Of a stretch of 64,000 bases of DNA, positions 24,518-33,565 are shown piece by piece; position 1 is the first letter of the stretch, and each line of letters begins with the position of its first letter. A program made the position numbers and the translations under genes. Origin of the DNA: Frankia canadensis. Its GTDB lineage: Bacteria; Actinomycetota; Actinomycetes; Frankiales; Frankiaceae. The stretch spans positions 30,763-94,762 of the forward strand of contig NZ_FZMO01000334.1 in assembly GCF_900197875.1 (NCBI RefSeq), given 5' to 3'. The notes below the pieces were generated by a model, which did no database searches, had not been told where the DNA came from, and was given only the letters and a program-made list of their open reading frames with translations.

Positions 24518-25007
24518 ACGCCCGGTGGGTCCGCTCGTCGAACAGGACGAAACGGACCTCGCGCACCGCCGTCGTCGCCCCGAGCACGCTCGTCACCGCC
24601 AGCCGGGCGGCGTCGTCGAGCGGCCAGCCGTAGGCGCCCGCACTCACGGCCGGAAACGCGACGCTGGCCGCGCCGAGGTCGTCGGCGACGCGCAGCGCCT
24701 CGGTGTAGGCGGAGCGCAGCAGCGCCGAGCGGTCCTCGACCGGGTCGTACACCGGGCCGACGACGTGGATGACGTGGCGCGCGGGCAGCCGCCCGGCCGT
24801 CGTCGCGACCGCCTGACCCGTCGGGAGCCCGCCAGGCAGGACCGTCCTGCGCAGCTGGACGCACGCGTCGAGGATCTCGCGGCCGCCCGCGGCGTGGATC
24901 GCACCGTCGACGCCACCACCACCGCGCAGCCCGCTGTTCGCGGCGTTGACGATCGCGTCGACCTCGACCCGGGTGATGTCGCCCCGCTTCAGGGTCACCT
25001 GCACCAT
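24483..25007 (-). CDS. Macro-domain protein (O-acetyl-ADP-ribose deacetylase type)
   Basis: The 174-residue single-domain protein is a MacroD-type hydrolase. The start LKRGDITRVEVDAIVNAANS holds the catalytic-site Asn, followed by GLRGGGGVDGAIHAAGG and AVSAGAYGWPLDDAARLAV. Such enzymes remove ADP-ribose from proteins or deacetylate O-acetyl-ADP-ribose. The ATG at 25007 begins directly at the fold. Length and motifs are complete. No ADP-ribosyltransferase is nearby. Confidence 0.9.
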   Translation of the reverse strand: MVQVTLKRGDITRVEVDAIVNAANSGLRGGGGVDGAIHAAGGREILDACVQLRRTVLPGGLPTGQAVATTAGRLPARHVIHVVGPVYDPVEDRSALLRSAYTEALRVADDLGAASVAFPAVSAGAYGWPLDDAARLAVTSVLGATTAVREVRFVLFDERTHRAFTAALAAASPG

Positions 25008-25185
25008 GCCGCAGAGTCTTCCGCATGGCCGCGTCCCCGGTCGTGGCCGAGTCTCCCGTCTGGGGGTGGCGGGTTCGCGGGTGGCGGCGTCGACGGACGA
25101 GAATCGGTGGGGAGGAACGGCGCCCGCGGCGCCGAGGGTCCGGGGTCGGCCGGGTGGATCCGGGCGGCCGGAAGGGACGGTGGCG

Positions 25186-25683
25186 ATGGCGGGGCAGCTG
25201 GTGGTGCTCGGGTTCGACAGTGTGGAACAGGCCAGGGCGGCCTGGGCGCTCGGCCGCCGCCTGCGCCGGGCGCGGCACCTCGGTGTCGCCGACGGCGTGC
25301 TGGTCTGGCGGGACGGCGATGGTCGGGTACGGATCCGGCACGCCGCGAGCCCGGCCCGAACGGCGGCCCTCGGCGGGGCCGTGTGCGGCGGGGTGGTGGG
25401 CGCGGTCTTCTTCGCGCCGGTGGTCGGCCTCGGTCTCGGGGCCGGCGCCGGAGCCCTGGCCAGCCGGCTGACCGGGCCCGGCGTCGACGACGACGTCGTC
25501 CGGCGGATCGCCGGCCACCTGCAGCCGGGCCGTGCGGCGGTGCTGGCGCTGGTGCGGCACTCGACCGAGGAGGTCACCGCCGCGCTGCGCCCCCATCACC
25601 CCATGGTGATCATGACCACGCTGCCGCCTGACCAGGAACGCCGCCTGGCCACCGTCCTGGGACGCGACCCGGCCCCGATCTGA
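25186..25683 (+). CDS. DUF1269-type membrane-associated protein
   Basis: The 165-residue protein has an N-terminal domain (LVVLGFDSVEQARAAWALG, then HLGVADGVLVWRDGDGRVRI) and a Gly-rich hydrophobic hairpin (about 68-100, GGAVCGGVVGAVFFAPVVGL). A C-terminal part with VRHSTEEVTAAL follows. This matches the DUF1269 arrangement, in which glycine-zipper helices insert in or on the membrane. Function is unproven. GGAAGGGACGG precedes the ATG. It converges on the aldo/keto reductase gene. Confidence 0.75.
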   Translation: MAGQLVVLGFDSVEQARAAWALGRRLRRARHLGVADGVLVWRDGDGRVRIRHAASPARTAALGGAVCGGVVGAVFFAPVVGLGLGAGAGALASRLTGPGVDDDVVRRIAGHLQPGRAAVLALVRHSTEEVTAALRPHHPMVIMTTLPPDQERRLATVLGRDPAPI

Positions 25684-25713
25684 CCGCCGCCGCCCGCCCG
25701 CCGGGGCGAGCGT

Positions 25714-25737
25714 GGGCCCGGTCCTGGGACCGAGCCC
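25714..25737. terminator. Bidirectional terminator hairpin
   Basis: GGGCCCGGTCC pairs with GGACCGAGCCC with one mismatch, between the convergent DUF1269 and aldo/keto reductase genes. Confidence 0.65.
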
Positions 25738-25750
25738 GGGGCCCGGCCGG

Positions 25751-26707
25751 TCAGGGCGCGTCGGGGCGGCGGGTCGGGGCGATCTTGTCGAGGACGGCGA
25801 GGTCGTCCGGGCGCGGCTGCCACTGGCCGGCCGTCGCATTCGCGCGCACCTGGGCCGCGCTGGTCGCGCCGGCGATGACGGAGACGACGCCGGGCTGCGC
25901 GGTGAGGCCGCCGATCGCCACGTCGAGCAGCGAGCGGTCCCGCTCCCGGGCGAACGACTCCAGCACGTCGAGCCGGTCGAAGACGTCGTCGGTGAGCTCG
26001 TCCTGGCGCCCGGCGAGCCGGGTGCCGGCGGGCGGCGCCTCGTCCCGCACGTACTTGCCGGTGAGCAGGCCGTTCTCCAGCGGGAAGTAGGGGATGACCC
26101 CGATGCCGTACTTGACCGCGGCCGGGACGAGCTCCGCCTCGACCCCACGTTCGAGCAGGCTGTAGTGGTTCTGCGCGGAGATGAACCGGGTCGCGCCCGA
26201 GGCGCGGGCGGTCCACTCGGCGTCGGAGACCTGCCAGGCGTCGAGGTTGCAGGAGCCGATGTAGCGGATCTTGCCCTCCTTCACCAGCTCGTCGAGTGCC
26301 TCGAGGGTCTCCTCGATCGGGGTGAAGGCGTCGAGGTTGTGCAGCTGGTAAAGGTCGATGTAGTCGGTCTGCAGTCGGCTCAGCGAGCCCTCGACGGCCT
26401 TGCGGATGTAGCGGCGCGACGCGCGGGCGCGGAAGTCCTGGCCGTACATGCCGCCCATGTCGTTGCCGAACTTGGTGGCGAGCACGATGTCGTCGCGACG
26501 GCCGCGCAGGACATGGCCGAGCAGCGTCTCCGAGCCGCCCTTGTTGCCATAGGTGTCCGCGGTGTCGAAGAAGGTGATGCCGGCATCGAGGGCGGCGTCG
26601 ACGACGGCACGGGTGCCGGTGAGATCGACGCGCGAACCGAAGTTGTTGCATCCCAGGCCGACAACCGACACCAACAGTCCGGACGAACCCAGCGGGCGAT
26701 AGCGCAT
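25751..26707 (-). CDS. Aldo/keto reductase
   Basis: The 318-residue protein is a TIM-barrel NADPH-dependent oxidoreductase of the AKR superfamily. It has DAGITFFDTADTYGNKGGSE with catalytic Asp and Tyr, VLATKFGNDMGG with the catalytic Lys, and DLYQLHNLDAFTPIEETL with the catalytic His position. Late cofactor residues lie in VVSVIAGATSAAQVRAN. The HN in place of the more usual HD or HW after Leu is noted. The ATG overlaps a 16-bp inverted repeat, which suggests tight transcriptional control. The substrate is unknown. Confidence 0.88.
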   Translation of the reverse strand: MRYRPLGSSGLLVSVVGLGCNNFGSRVDLTGTRAVVDAALDAGITFFDTADTYGNKGGSETLLGHVLRGRRDDIVLATKFGNDMGGMYGQDFRARASRRYIRKAVEGSLSRLQTDYIDLYQLHNLDAFTPIEETLEALDELVKEGKIRYIGSCNLDAWQVSDAEWTARASGATRFISAQNHYSLLERGVEAELVPAAVKYGIGVIPYFPLENGLLTGKYVRDEAPPAGTRLAGRQDELTDDVFDRLDVLESFARERDRSLLDVAIGGLTAQPGVVSVIAGATSAAQVRANATAGQWQPRPDDLAVLDKIAPTRRPDAP

Positions 26708-26762
26708 GCTGTCAATACAGCACATCGGACCGTGGTCCGCGGACACCAGGTCCACGGACCAC
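26707..26762. promoter_or_regulatory. Stacked inverted repeats at the aldo/keto reductase promoter
   Basis: TGCTGT-4-ACAGCA (26707-26722) overlaps the start codon. Directly upstream, CGGACC-2-GGTCCG (26726-26739) and GGTCC-2-GGACC (26749-26760) form a second cluster whose outer GTGGTCC and GGACCAC arms also pair. Confidence 0.55.
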
Positions 26763-26825
26763 AGCCGACTTCAGCACATGGGTTATCGACCGTAGATGTT
26801 TCGGTGATGCCATGTTGGCCTGGCG

Positions 26826-27377
26826 TCAGCGCTCCGGTGTGGCGTCGACGACGGCGCGGCCGACCGCCTCGGCGGCCCGGCGGGTCGAGGTGCGCGCGGC
26901 GCGGGTCTGGCTGACCGCGGTCCGCGTGCGCGTCACGGCCTGCTCGGTGGAGGGGCTGCGGCGGATGCTGGCGACCCGGCGCTCGCCGCGGTTCGCGAAG
27001 GAGTTGTAGAGCTCGTTCGCCCGGCCCGACAGGTCGGAGATCTGGGAGGTGACCGTGGACGGCAGCGCGCGCACGGCCGAGCTCACCTGGGTGGGAACCC
27101 GCGCGGCCTGCACGGGGAGGGCCCCGACCCGGTCGGAGAGCCGGCGCACCTCGCTGCCCGTCGTCGTCGGCAGCGCGAGCAGCCTCTCGACGGCCGCGTC
27201 CGCGGCCCCCACCGAGGCGTACAGCGGCTTGCGGACTTCGGCCAGGGGCACCCTGACCTCGGCCTTCACCTCGGTCTGACCGGCGCGGGCCTGGGTGGTC
27301 GCACGGGCGGCGGGGCGGGCGGTCGACCGGGTCGCCGGCCGGGTGGTGCTGCGGGTCGTCGTGCGCGTGGTGGCCAT
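26826..27377 (-). CDS. HBHA-like surface or cytoplasmic coiled protein
   Basis: The 183-residue protein starts with an Arg/Thr/Ala-rich region of 37 residues. It then has VPLAEVRKPLYASVGAADAA and ELYNSFANRGERRVASIRR, followed by Thr/Arg/Ala-rich helices (QAVTRTRTAVSQTRAARTST). The central part parallels mycobacterial heparin-binding haemagglutinin HBHA, where equivalent strings are PLLAALGAAD and YNELVERGE. The partner gene upstream is an XRE regulator, as beside HBHA in mycobacteria. HBHA binds sulfated glycans and actin, but here the basic regions are at both ends. GAGGAGACAAG precedes the ATG. Confidence 0.65.
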   Translation of the reverse strand: MATTRTTTRSTTRPATRSTARPAARATTQARAGQTEVKAEVRVPLAEVRKPLYASVGAADAAVERLLALPTTTGSEVRRLSDRVGALPVQAARVPTQVSSAVRALPSTVTSQISDLSGRANELYNSFANRGERRVASIRRSPSTEQAVTRTRTAVSQTRAARTSTRRAAEAVGRAVVDATPER

Positions 27378-27731
27378 CTTGTCTCCTCTGGTCCAGGTTC
27401 AGGTGTCGTCGTGTAGCGGTCCCGGGGTTTCGGGCGTTGGCCGTCAGATGGCCCAGCCGTGGCTTTCGGGTCAGGGATCGTCGTCGGGACGGGTGCGAGG
27501 TGGCCGCGCTCCGGCCTGGCGGGAGCGCGCTGCCGGCGCCGCTCCAAGCGGACCGGCGACGCGCGGCGGGCGCCGGCCGGCAGCCGATGTCCGTGTACCG
27601 GCAGGGCCTCACGGGGACGAGCCGGGTGGCGCCGCCGCGTCGTCGCCGACGCTCGGACGGCTGGCCGGCGCGGGTCGGCGGCGGCGGTGGCGGCCAGCGG
27701 CGGGGTCGGGGCCGCGTGGGAAATGGTGGGC
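27378..27731. other. Intergenic region between the XRE regulator and the HBHA-like gene
   Basis: This 354-base, highly GC-rich stretch holds no supportable gene. The GAGGAG ribosome site of the HBHA-like gene is at its left edge. No clear promoter or terminator was seen. Confidence 0.4.
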
Positions 27732-28523
27732 TCAGGTTGTTCCGGTGGCGGGTTGTTCGGTGCCGGCGACCCCGTTCGCGTTGCCGGCCGTGGAACCGGA
27801 GTCGGCGACGACGTCGCTGCCGCCGCCGCGGCGGGAGCGGGTGGGCTCACCCGCCGACGAGGTGCCGGTCGAGGCGGCGGTGTCGGTGGCCGTTGTCCGC
27901 TTCGTACGGCGCTTCGGCGGGGCGGTGCCGGTCGGCGCGGTCTCCGGGGAAGCACTGGCGGCCGGCTTGCCCGGCGCGCGGCCCGCGGCGGCCGCCGAAC
28001 GGCCGGTGCCCGTGCGGCGCGTGTCGGCGGTGGTGGAGGTGCCTCGCACCGTGCCGCGACGGCGGGCCGGTGCGGTGGCGGACGCCTTCTCGTCCACGGC
28101 CGGCGCGACGGGCACGGTGGCCTCCTCGTCGGCCGGGACGTCCGCGGCGAGTTCGACGTCGTCCGGCCCGGTACGACCGGCGACGGCGTTCTCCTTGCAG
28201 AACGCCTCGTAGATGTCGAGCACCACCTGCTTCTGCCGCTCGGAAAGGGACTCGTCCCCGAGCACCGCGGCCATCACGTTCTCGCCGCCGTGCCGTTCCT
28301 CGAGGATTCCGGCCTGGACATAGAGCACCTCCGCGGAGATGCGCAGCGCCTTCGCGATCTGCTGCAGGATCTCCGCGGACGGTCGGCGCAGACCACGCTC
28401 GATCTGGCTGAGGTAAGGGTTGCTCACCCCGGCCTGTTTGGCGAGTTGACGAAGGGATATCTGGGCGGTGCGCCGCTGGTCCCGGATGAAATCGCCGACA
28501 TCACGCACGTTCAGGGCCGCCAC
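27732..28523 (-). CDS. XRE-family transcriptional regulator with long basic C-terminal tail
   Basis: The 263-residue protein has an N-terminal helix-turn-helix (about 9-70; FIRDQRRTAQISLRQLAKQA, then GVSNPYLSQIERGLRRPS). A helical segment follows with LSERQKQVVLDIYEAFCKEN near 105. A disordered tail of about 120 residues rich in Thr, Ala, Arg and Lys (KRRTKRTTATDT) completes the protein. The domain and the segment after it match the Rv0474-type regulator encoded before HBHA in mycobacteria. The GTG at 28523 is supported by AAGGAGG. The extended basic tail is longer than in the mycobacterial protein and could add non-specific DNA binding. Confidence 0.85.
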   Translation of the reverse strand: MAALNVRDVGDFIRDQRRTAQISLRQLAKQAGVSNPYLSQIERGLRRPSAEILQQIAKALRISAEVLYVQAGILEERHGGENVMAAVLGDESLSERQKQVVLDIYEAFCKENAVAGRTGPDDVELAADVPADEEATVPVAPAVDEKASATAPARRRGTVRGTSTTADTRRTGTGRSAAAAGRAPGKPAASASPETAPTGTAPPKRRTKRTTATDTAASTGTSSAGEPTRSRRGGGSDVVADSGSTAGNANGVAGTEQPATGTT

Positions 28524-28748
28524 CAGGTCGGATGCCTCCTTCGCCGGGCAGCCGCCACGCCGGGCCGCCGCCGGGCTCCGCACCGGGAACGTGCGCGGCG
28601 GTCGCCGCGGACCGGCCGCTCCGGACAGATCGTCGGAACAACGCGGTATCAACAGACGGAACCCTACGTCGAACTGCTAGCTCTGGCAAGCGGGCGAGTT
28701 AGCCCATTGGTCGGCCGTGTGACGGATCGAGCCGCCTGGTCGGTGGGG

Positions 28749-29963
28749 TCAGTTCTCGGCCTGGGCGAGCCAGGCGCGCTGGGTGGCCAGCGCCGCCTCG
28801 GTCTCGGCGATCTCCTTGGTGCGGCCGGCGGCCTGCGCCCGCGCGAGCTTCTCCTCGAGCTTCGCGACCGACTCCCGCAGCCTGATCACGAACGGCGAGC
28901 TGGAGACGGACCGCTGTGCCCAGCGCTCGTCCGCGGCGTCGCGCAGCTTGTCGCCTATCGCGGCCATCTGCCGCTCCAGGGAGGCGGCGGACTCGCGGGG
29001 CACCCGGCCGATGTCGTCCCACCGGTCCTGCAGCTCCCGCAGCCGCCGCAGTGACCGGTCGGTGTCCGCCGGGTCGAGCGCGGTCGCCTCGGCCAGCAGG
29101 GCTTCCTTGCGGACCTGGTTCTCCCGCAGCTCGGCGTCGCGCTCGGCGTTCGCCTCGTTGCGCCGGCTGAAGAAGACGTCCTGGACCTCGCGGAACTCGG
29201 TCCACAGCGCGTCGTCGACGTCCTTGGCGGCGCGGCCGGCGGCCTTCCAGTCGGCGAGCAGGGCGCGGTAGCGGGTGGTGGTGCCGGCCCAGTCGGTCGA
29301 GTCGATCAGCGTGCGCGCCTCGGCGATGATCGCCTCCTTGCGCTCCCGGGAACGGGCCCGCTGCGTGTCGAGCGCCGCGAAGTGGGCGGTGCGCCGACGG
29401 GTGAACTCCTCGCGGGCGGCGGTGACCCGTCGCCACAGGGCCGAGTCGGTCCGCTTGTCCAGCGAGCCGGCGGCGCGGAACTCCTCGGCGATCGCCCGGA
29501 ACCGCTCGCCGGCGCTCTTCCACTCGGAGCTGCGGCCCAGCCGCTCGGCCTCGGCGACCAGCTCCTCCTTGGCGGCCGCGATCCGGGCACTGCGCTCGGC
29601 CCGCTCGGCGGCGAGGGCGGTCCGCCGCTCCTGGGTGGCCGCGATGACCGCGTCGAGCCGGCCGCGCACCGCGTCGACGTCGCCCACGACGGCGGCGGTG
29701 TCCAGGGTGTCCAGCAGCCGGCGGGCACTGCCGGAGATCCCGGCCGGATCGACCGCGCTGAGCGTCAGCCGCCGCTCCAGCAGCTCGACCTCCGCACACA
29801 GATCGTCGTATCGGCGCTGGAAGTGGGCCAGACCCTCGTTCGGGCTGCCGGCACGCCACGAACCGACGGCACGTTCTCCGTCCGCGGTGCGAACGTAGAC
29901 CGTCCCGTCTTCCGCGACCCGCCCCCAGGCCGGGGCGTCGCCGGATTCGCTGCGGTCACTCAT
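28749..29963 (-). CDS. DUF349 coiled-coil protein
   Basis: The 404-residue protein begins with WGRVAEDGTVYVRTADGERA and then consists almost wholly of long charged helices. It contains several DUF349 repeats, each about 70 residues with a W-K-x-A-G or W-x-x-I-G element (EWKSAGERFRAI, DWKAAGRAAKDVDD, RWDDIGRVPRES). DUF349 proteins are conserved in actinobacteria; their role is unknown, though nucleic acid or ribosome association has been suggested by their composition. The ATG has only GGGAA upstream. It is divergent from the ABC transporter operon. Confidence 0.85.
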   Translation of the reverse strand: MSDRSESGDAPAWGRVAEDGTVYVRTADGERAVGSWRAGSPNEGLAHFQRRYDDLCAEVELLERRLTLSAVDPAGISGSARRLLDTLDTAAVVGDVDAVRGRLDAVIAATQERRTALAAERAERSARIAAAKEELVAEAERLGRSSEWKSAGERFRAIAEEFRAAGSLDKRTDSALWRRVTAAREEFTRRRTAHFAALDTQRARSRERKEAIIAEARTLIDSTDWAGTTTRYRALLADWKAAGRAAKDVDDALWTEFREVQDVFFSRRNEANAERDAELRENQVRKEALLAEATALDPADTDRSLRRLRELQDRWDDIGRVPRESAASLERQMAAIGDKLRDAADERWAQRSVSSSPFVIRLRESVAKLEEKLARAQAAGRTKEIAETEAALATQRAWLAQAEN

Positions 29964-30349
29964 CGTGTTCCCGGGGATCGACTGACGTTTTCCTGTCATT
30001 CTTGCAGGCGTCGGCCTCCGGCGGGATGGGCGCCACGTAACCGGACAGCACGAACCGGTGCCGACATCGTCCGCGCCGGCATCCGAACCGATATCCGTAC
30101 CGACCTCTCCGGCGCGGGGCGCGCCCGTCCGGTACCGACGCGGCGGTGCCAGTGCCCAGACGCGGACGTCCAGGTGGCGACCTCGCCGATGTCGACCGCC
30201 CGGGACCGGGCCGGTAGTTGCGACCCGGTGAAGAAGCAGCTCGGCGGGCCGTGCTGTCCGCGTGGGCCACGTCCGGACACCTGTTGTTCGTGTTCCTGCC
30301 CCGACCCGGTCTATGCACTCCGGCAGGGGTGGGGCCAAGATGCGTAACC
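29964..30349. other. Divergent intergenic region before the ABC transporter operon
   Basis: These 386 bases hold no gene that can be supported. The region must contain the promoters of the DUF349 gene and of the transporter operon, but no confident -35/-10 pair was found. A purine-rich AGGGGTGGGG near 30325 may help ribosome binding for the first permease. Confidence 0.35.
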
Positions 30350-31255
30350 GTGACGAGTGGGACGGGTGGCGGCCGGGTGGGATGGCGGGCCGCCGCGTTG
30401 TTGTTGCCGGCGTTCGTAGGGATCGTCGTCTTCGTCATCGGGCCCGCGCTGGTGTCGGTCTTCGTCGCGGGGACGGACAAGGCGCTGACCGGTCCGCGTT
30501 TCCACTGGGTCGGCACCGCGAACGCGCGCGCCGCTTTCGATGACCCGGATCTGGGCGACGCGGTCGTGCACACCCTGGTCTACTGCCTGCTCACGGTGAT
30601 TCCCGCGGTCGTGCTGGGACTCGCGCTGGCGCTGGCCGCCGAGCGGGTGACCCGCGGCCGGAGCCTGGTGCGCCTCGCGCTGTTCCTGCCGGTGAGCGCG
30701 AACATCGTGGCGATGGCGGTGGTGTTCGCCTACATCTTCGACAGCAGCCCGGACGGCCTGGCGAACACGGTCGTCGGCCTGGTCGGGATCGCGCCGGTCG
30801 ACTGGCTCGGCGACACCTCGACCGCGCTGCCGGTGGTCGCGCTCGTCGGCGGCTGGCGGCTCACCAGCCTGGTGTTCATCGTCTACCTGGCTGGCCTGAC
30901 GGCGATCCCGCGCTCGGTGTACGAGGCGGCGGACGTCGACGGCATTCGAGGCCTGGCCCGGCTGCGGCACATCACCCTGCCGCTGCTCGCGCCGACCAGC
31001 GTCTTCCTCGGGGTGTTCGTGACGATCCTCACGGTGCAGACGTTCGAGACCGTCGCCGTCCTGACGAAGGGTGGCCCGCTGAACTCGAGCACCACGATCA
31101 TCTACTACATGTACCAGGTGGGCTTCACCGGATCGTTCCGCATCGGGTACGCGTCGATGATCGCCCTGCTGCTCCTCGCGGCGACGGTGGCGCTGGGCGC
31201 GGGCGGTGCGGTGCTGGGCCGGCGGCTGCGCCGGATCCGGGCGGCCGCCGCGTGA
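30350..31255 (+). CDS. Carbohydrate ABC transporter permease (MalF/UgpA type)
   Basis: The 301-residue protein has six membrane helices, beginning with AALLLPAFVGIVVFVIGPAL. The cytoplasmic coupling loop reads YEAADVDGIRGLARLRHITL, matching the E-A-A-x3-G-A-x9-I-x-L-P motif of permeases that contact the ATPase. The start is uncertain: GTG codons at 30350 and 30329 and a longer frame from 30218 are possible, and 30350 was chosen because it just precedes the first helix. It is the first gene of a four-gene operon for uptake, probably of a sugar or glycerol-phosphate-like solute. Confidence 0.85.
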   Translation: MTSGTGGGRVGWRAAALLLPAFVGIVVFVIGPALVSVFVAGTDKALTGPRFHWVGTANARAAFDDPDLGDAVVHTLVYCLLTVIPAVVLGLALALAAERVTRGRSLVRLALFLPVSANIVAMAVVFAYIFDSSPDGLANTVVGLVGIAPVDWLGDTSTALPVVALVGGWRLTSLVFIVYLAGLTAIPRSVYEAADVDGIRGLARLRHITLPLLAPTSVFLGVFVTILTVQTFETVAVLTKGGPLNSSTTIIYYMYQVGFTGSFRIGYASMIALLLLAATVALGAGGAVLGRRLRRIRAAAA

Positions 31256-32199
31256 GCGCCGGCACCGACGCCGCCCGGCCGGACGCCGCCCGGGCTCCCC
31301 GGGGCGGGGCCGGCACCCGGCGCCGGCACGCGGCCCGCCCCGAGCGGGGGCCGGGGGCGGGACGGCGCCGGCTACCGGCCCCCGGGACCCTCGCCCGCTG
31401 GGCGCTGCTCGCGGTCGGCATCGCGGCCGCCCTGCTGCCGTTCGTCTGGATGCTGCGGACCGCGCTCGGGCCGCCGCAGACCGCGCTCAGCCTGAACTCC
31501 AATCCACTGCCGTCCGAGGTGCACCTCGACTCGTTCCGGCGGGCGTGGCAGGACGCCGACCTGGGGTCGGCCCTGGTGACCGGGGTGGGGGTGAGCCTCG
31601 CGATCCTCGCGCTGCAGCTGGCCACCGCGATCCCCGCCGCCTACGCCTTCGCCTGCCTGCGCTTTCGCGGCCGCGCCGCGGCGTTCGGCATGGTGCTGGC
31701 CACCCTGCTGGTGCCGTCACAGATCACGGCGGTGCCGAACTACGTGACGATCTCCGCCCTCGGCCTCGCCGACACGAGAATCGGCCTCGTCCTGCCGTTC
31801 ATGACCCAGGCCGGCATGATCTTCATGCTCCGCCAGTACATGACGACGATTCCGGCGTCCGTCCTCGACGCCGCCCGGATTGACGGGCTGGGCACGTGGC
31901 GGACGCTGCGCTCGATCGTCGTCCCGCTTGCCGCGCCGGCGATCGCGACGGTGTCGGTGTTCAGCTTCCTGCTGTCCTACAACGAGTACCTGTGGCCGCT
32001 GCTGGTCGCCCGTTCGCCCGGGATCGCCACCCCGCCGCTGGCCCTCGCCCGCCTGCTGACGGACTCCTCGTCGATCATTCCCGACTTCGCCGAACTGGCC
32101 GCGGCGGCACTGGTCATCAGCCTGCCGTCGCTCGCCGTCTTCGTCATCGCCCAACGTCGTCTTGCCACCGGGATCGCCGGCACCGGCGCCGGAGCCTGA
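31252..32199 (+). CDS. Carbohydrate ABC transporter permease (MalG/UgpE type)
   Basis: The 315-residue protein has an Arg/Ala/Pro-rich cytoplasmic start of about 45 residues and then six helices. The ATPase-contact loop is SVLDAARIDGLGTWRTLRSI, followed by VVPLAAPAIATVSVFSF. It starts with GTG inside the stop region of the first permease (four-base overlap). The two permeases form the usual heterodimer pair of the CUT1-type importers. Confidence 0.9.
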   Translation: MSAGTDAARPDAARAPRGGAGTRRRHAARPERGPGAGRRRLPAPGTLARWALLAVGIAAALLPFVWMLRTALGPPQTALSLNSNPLPSEVHLDSFRRAWQDADLGSALVTGVGVSLAILALQLATAIPAAYAFACLRFRGRAAAFGMVLATLLVPSQITAVPNYVTISALGLADTRIGLVLPFMTQAGMIFMLRQYMTTIPASVLDAARIDGLGTWRTLRSIVVPLAAPAIATVSVFSFLLSYNEYLWPLLVARSPGIATPPLALARLLTDSSSIIPDFAELAAAALVISLPSLAVFVIAQRRLATGIAGTGAGA

Positions 32200-32215
32200 G
32201 AGGAACCCCCGCCTG

Positions 32216-33565
32216 ATGCGCATGCGTCGAACCCTGCCGACGGTCGTCGCCCTCGGCATGATCGTCCTCACGGCCTGCGGCGGGGGCGGGGGCTCGTCCA
32301 ACCCCGCCGACGACGTGCGCCCGACGGCCCGCACGGCGGACGCCGGCGTCGCGGGCGTGGCCGGGGCGACGGCGTCGCCCGAATGCGCCGCCAGGGTGAA
32401 GACTCTGCGGATGGCGGCCGTCGGCACGCTCAACGACGTCGCGAAGTCCGGCAAGGCGTACATGGAGAAGGCACACCCCGGCCTGACCGTCGAGCTGACC
32501 GCGACCGCCCCGGACTACAGCGCGCTCGTCCAGCAGATCAGCGCCGACCGCTCGGCCGGCCGGACCGCCGACGTCGCCGTCGCCGGCTTCGACCAGCTGC
32601 CCGTCTACGCCCGCCAGCTCGGCGCCCAGGTGCTCTCACCGTCGCTGCTGCGTCCGACCTACGACCAGCGCCTGCTGCGCCTGGGCACGGTCGACGGCAA
32701 GCTCGTCGGCATCCCCCAGCAGGTCTCCACGCTCGCGCTGGTGTACAACCTCGATATCCTGCAGAAGGCCGGCGTCGACCCGAAGACGCTCACCACGACC
32801 GACGGCGTCATCGCCGCCGCGGACAAGATCAAGGCATCCGGGCAGAACGTCCAGCCGATCGACCTGCCGACCGGCCAGCAGTTCGGTCAGTGGGTGCTCA
32901 ACACGCTGGCCAGCTCGAAGGGCACGCCGATCCAGGACGCCGCCGGCCGCCCGGCGCTGACCACCCCCGCCGCCCGCGAGGCCGCGCAGTTCCTGGCGAA
33001 GGTCGGCACCTACGGCCCGCAGTCCGACGACCCGACCCAGCAGGGCCTGCTGCGCTTCGGTATCCGCCGGCAGGTCGCCATCACCGCGGTGACCGTCGCG
33101 TCGCTCGCCGGCGGTCTGAAGTTCATCGCCGACCAGGGGACGAAGGGGTTCCGCGCGGGCGCGATCCCGTTCCCGACGCTGCCCGGTGGCAGCCAGCACC
33201 CGGTCGCCGGCGGCAACGCGCTGACCGTGCTCGCCACCGATCGCTGCCAGCAGGAGATGGCGACCGAGCTGGTCGTCTCGCTGCTGTCGCCGGACGTGGT
33301 CGCCGCCAGCACCGAGGCGTTCAGCTACATTCCGGTGGACAGTCAGGCGATCAGTCAGCTCGGCCCGTTCTACGAGACCTACCCGCAGCTCAAGCCGTTC
33401 CTCGCGCTGACCGGCTCGTTGGTGAAGGCGCCCGTGTGGACCGGTGCCCGCGGCGGTGAGGTGCCCACCGCGCTGTCCAACCAGGTCGTGCGCATCACCC
33501 GTGGCGAGGATCCGGCCCGCACCCTGGCCGACGCCCAGACGCAGGCCGAGGAGCTGAACCGGTGA
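32216..33565 (+). CDS. Extracellular solute-binding lipoprotein of the ABC transporter
   Basis: The 449-residue protein has a lipoprotein signal peptide ending in the lipobox LTAC, with Cys21 as the lipid site, followed by a Gly/Ser spacer. The mature part is a two-lobed family 1 solute-binding protein; GKLVGIPQQVSTLALVYNLD and HPVAGGNALTVLATDRCQQE are typical lobe-crossing segments. It delivers solute to the two permeases. The ATG follows GAGAGGA. The cargo is not evident, since the binding-site residues do not match a named sugar receptor by eye. Confidence 0.9.
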   Translation: MRMRRTLPTVVALGMIVLTACGGGGGSSNPADDVRPTARTADAGVAGVAGATASPECAARVKTLRMAAVGTLNDVAKSGKAYMEKAHPGLTVELTATAPDYSALVQQISADRSAGRTADVAVAGFDQLPVYARQLGAQVLSPSLLRPTYDQRLLRLGTVDGKLVGIPQQVSTLALVYNLDILQKAGVDPKTLTTTDGVIAAADKIKASGQNVQPIDLPTGQQFGQWVLNTLASSKGTPIQDAAGRPALTTPAAREAAQFLAKVGTYGPQSDDPTQQGLLRFGIRRQVAITAVTVASLAGGLKFIADQGTKGFRAGAIPFPTLPGGSQHPVAGGNALTVLATDRCQQEMATELVVSLLSPDVVAASTEAFSYIPVDSQAISQLGPFYETYPQLKPFLALTGSLVKAPVWTGARGGEVPTALSNQVVRITRGEDPARTLADAQTQAEELNR

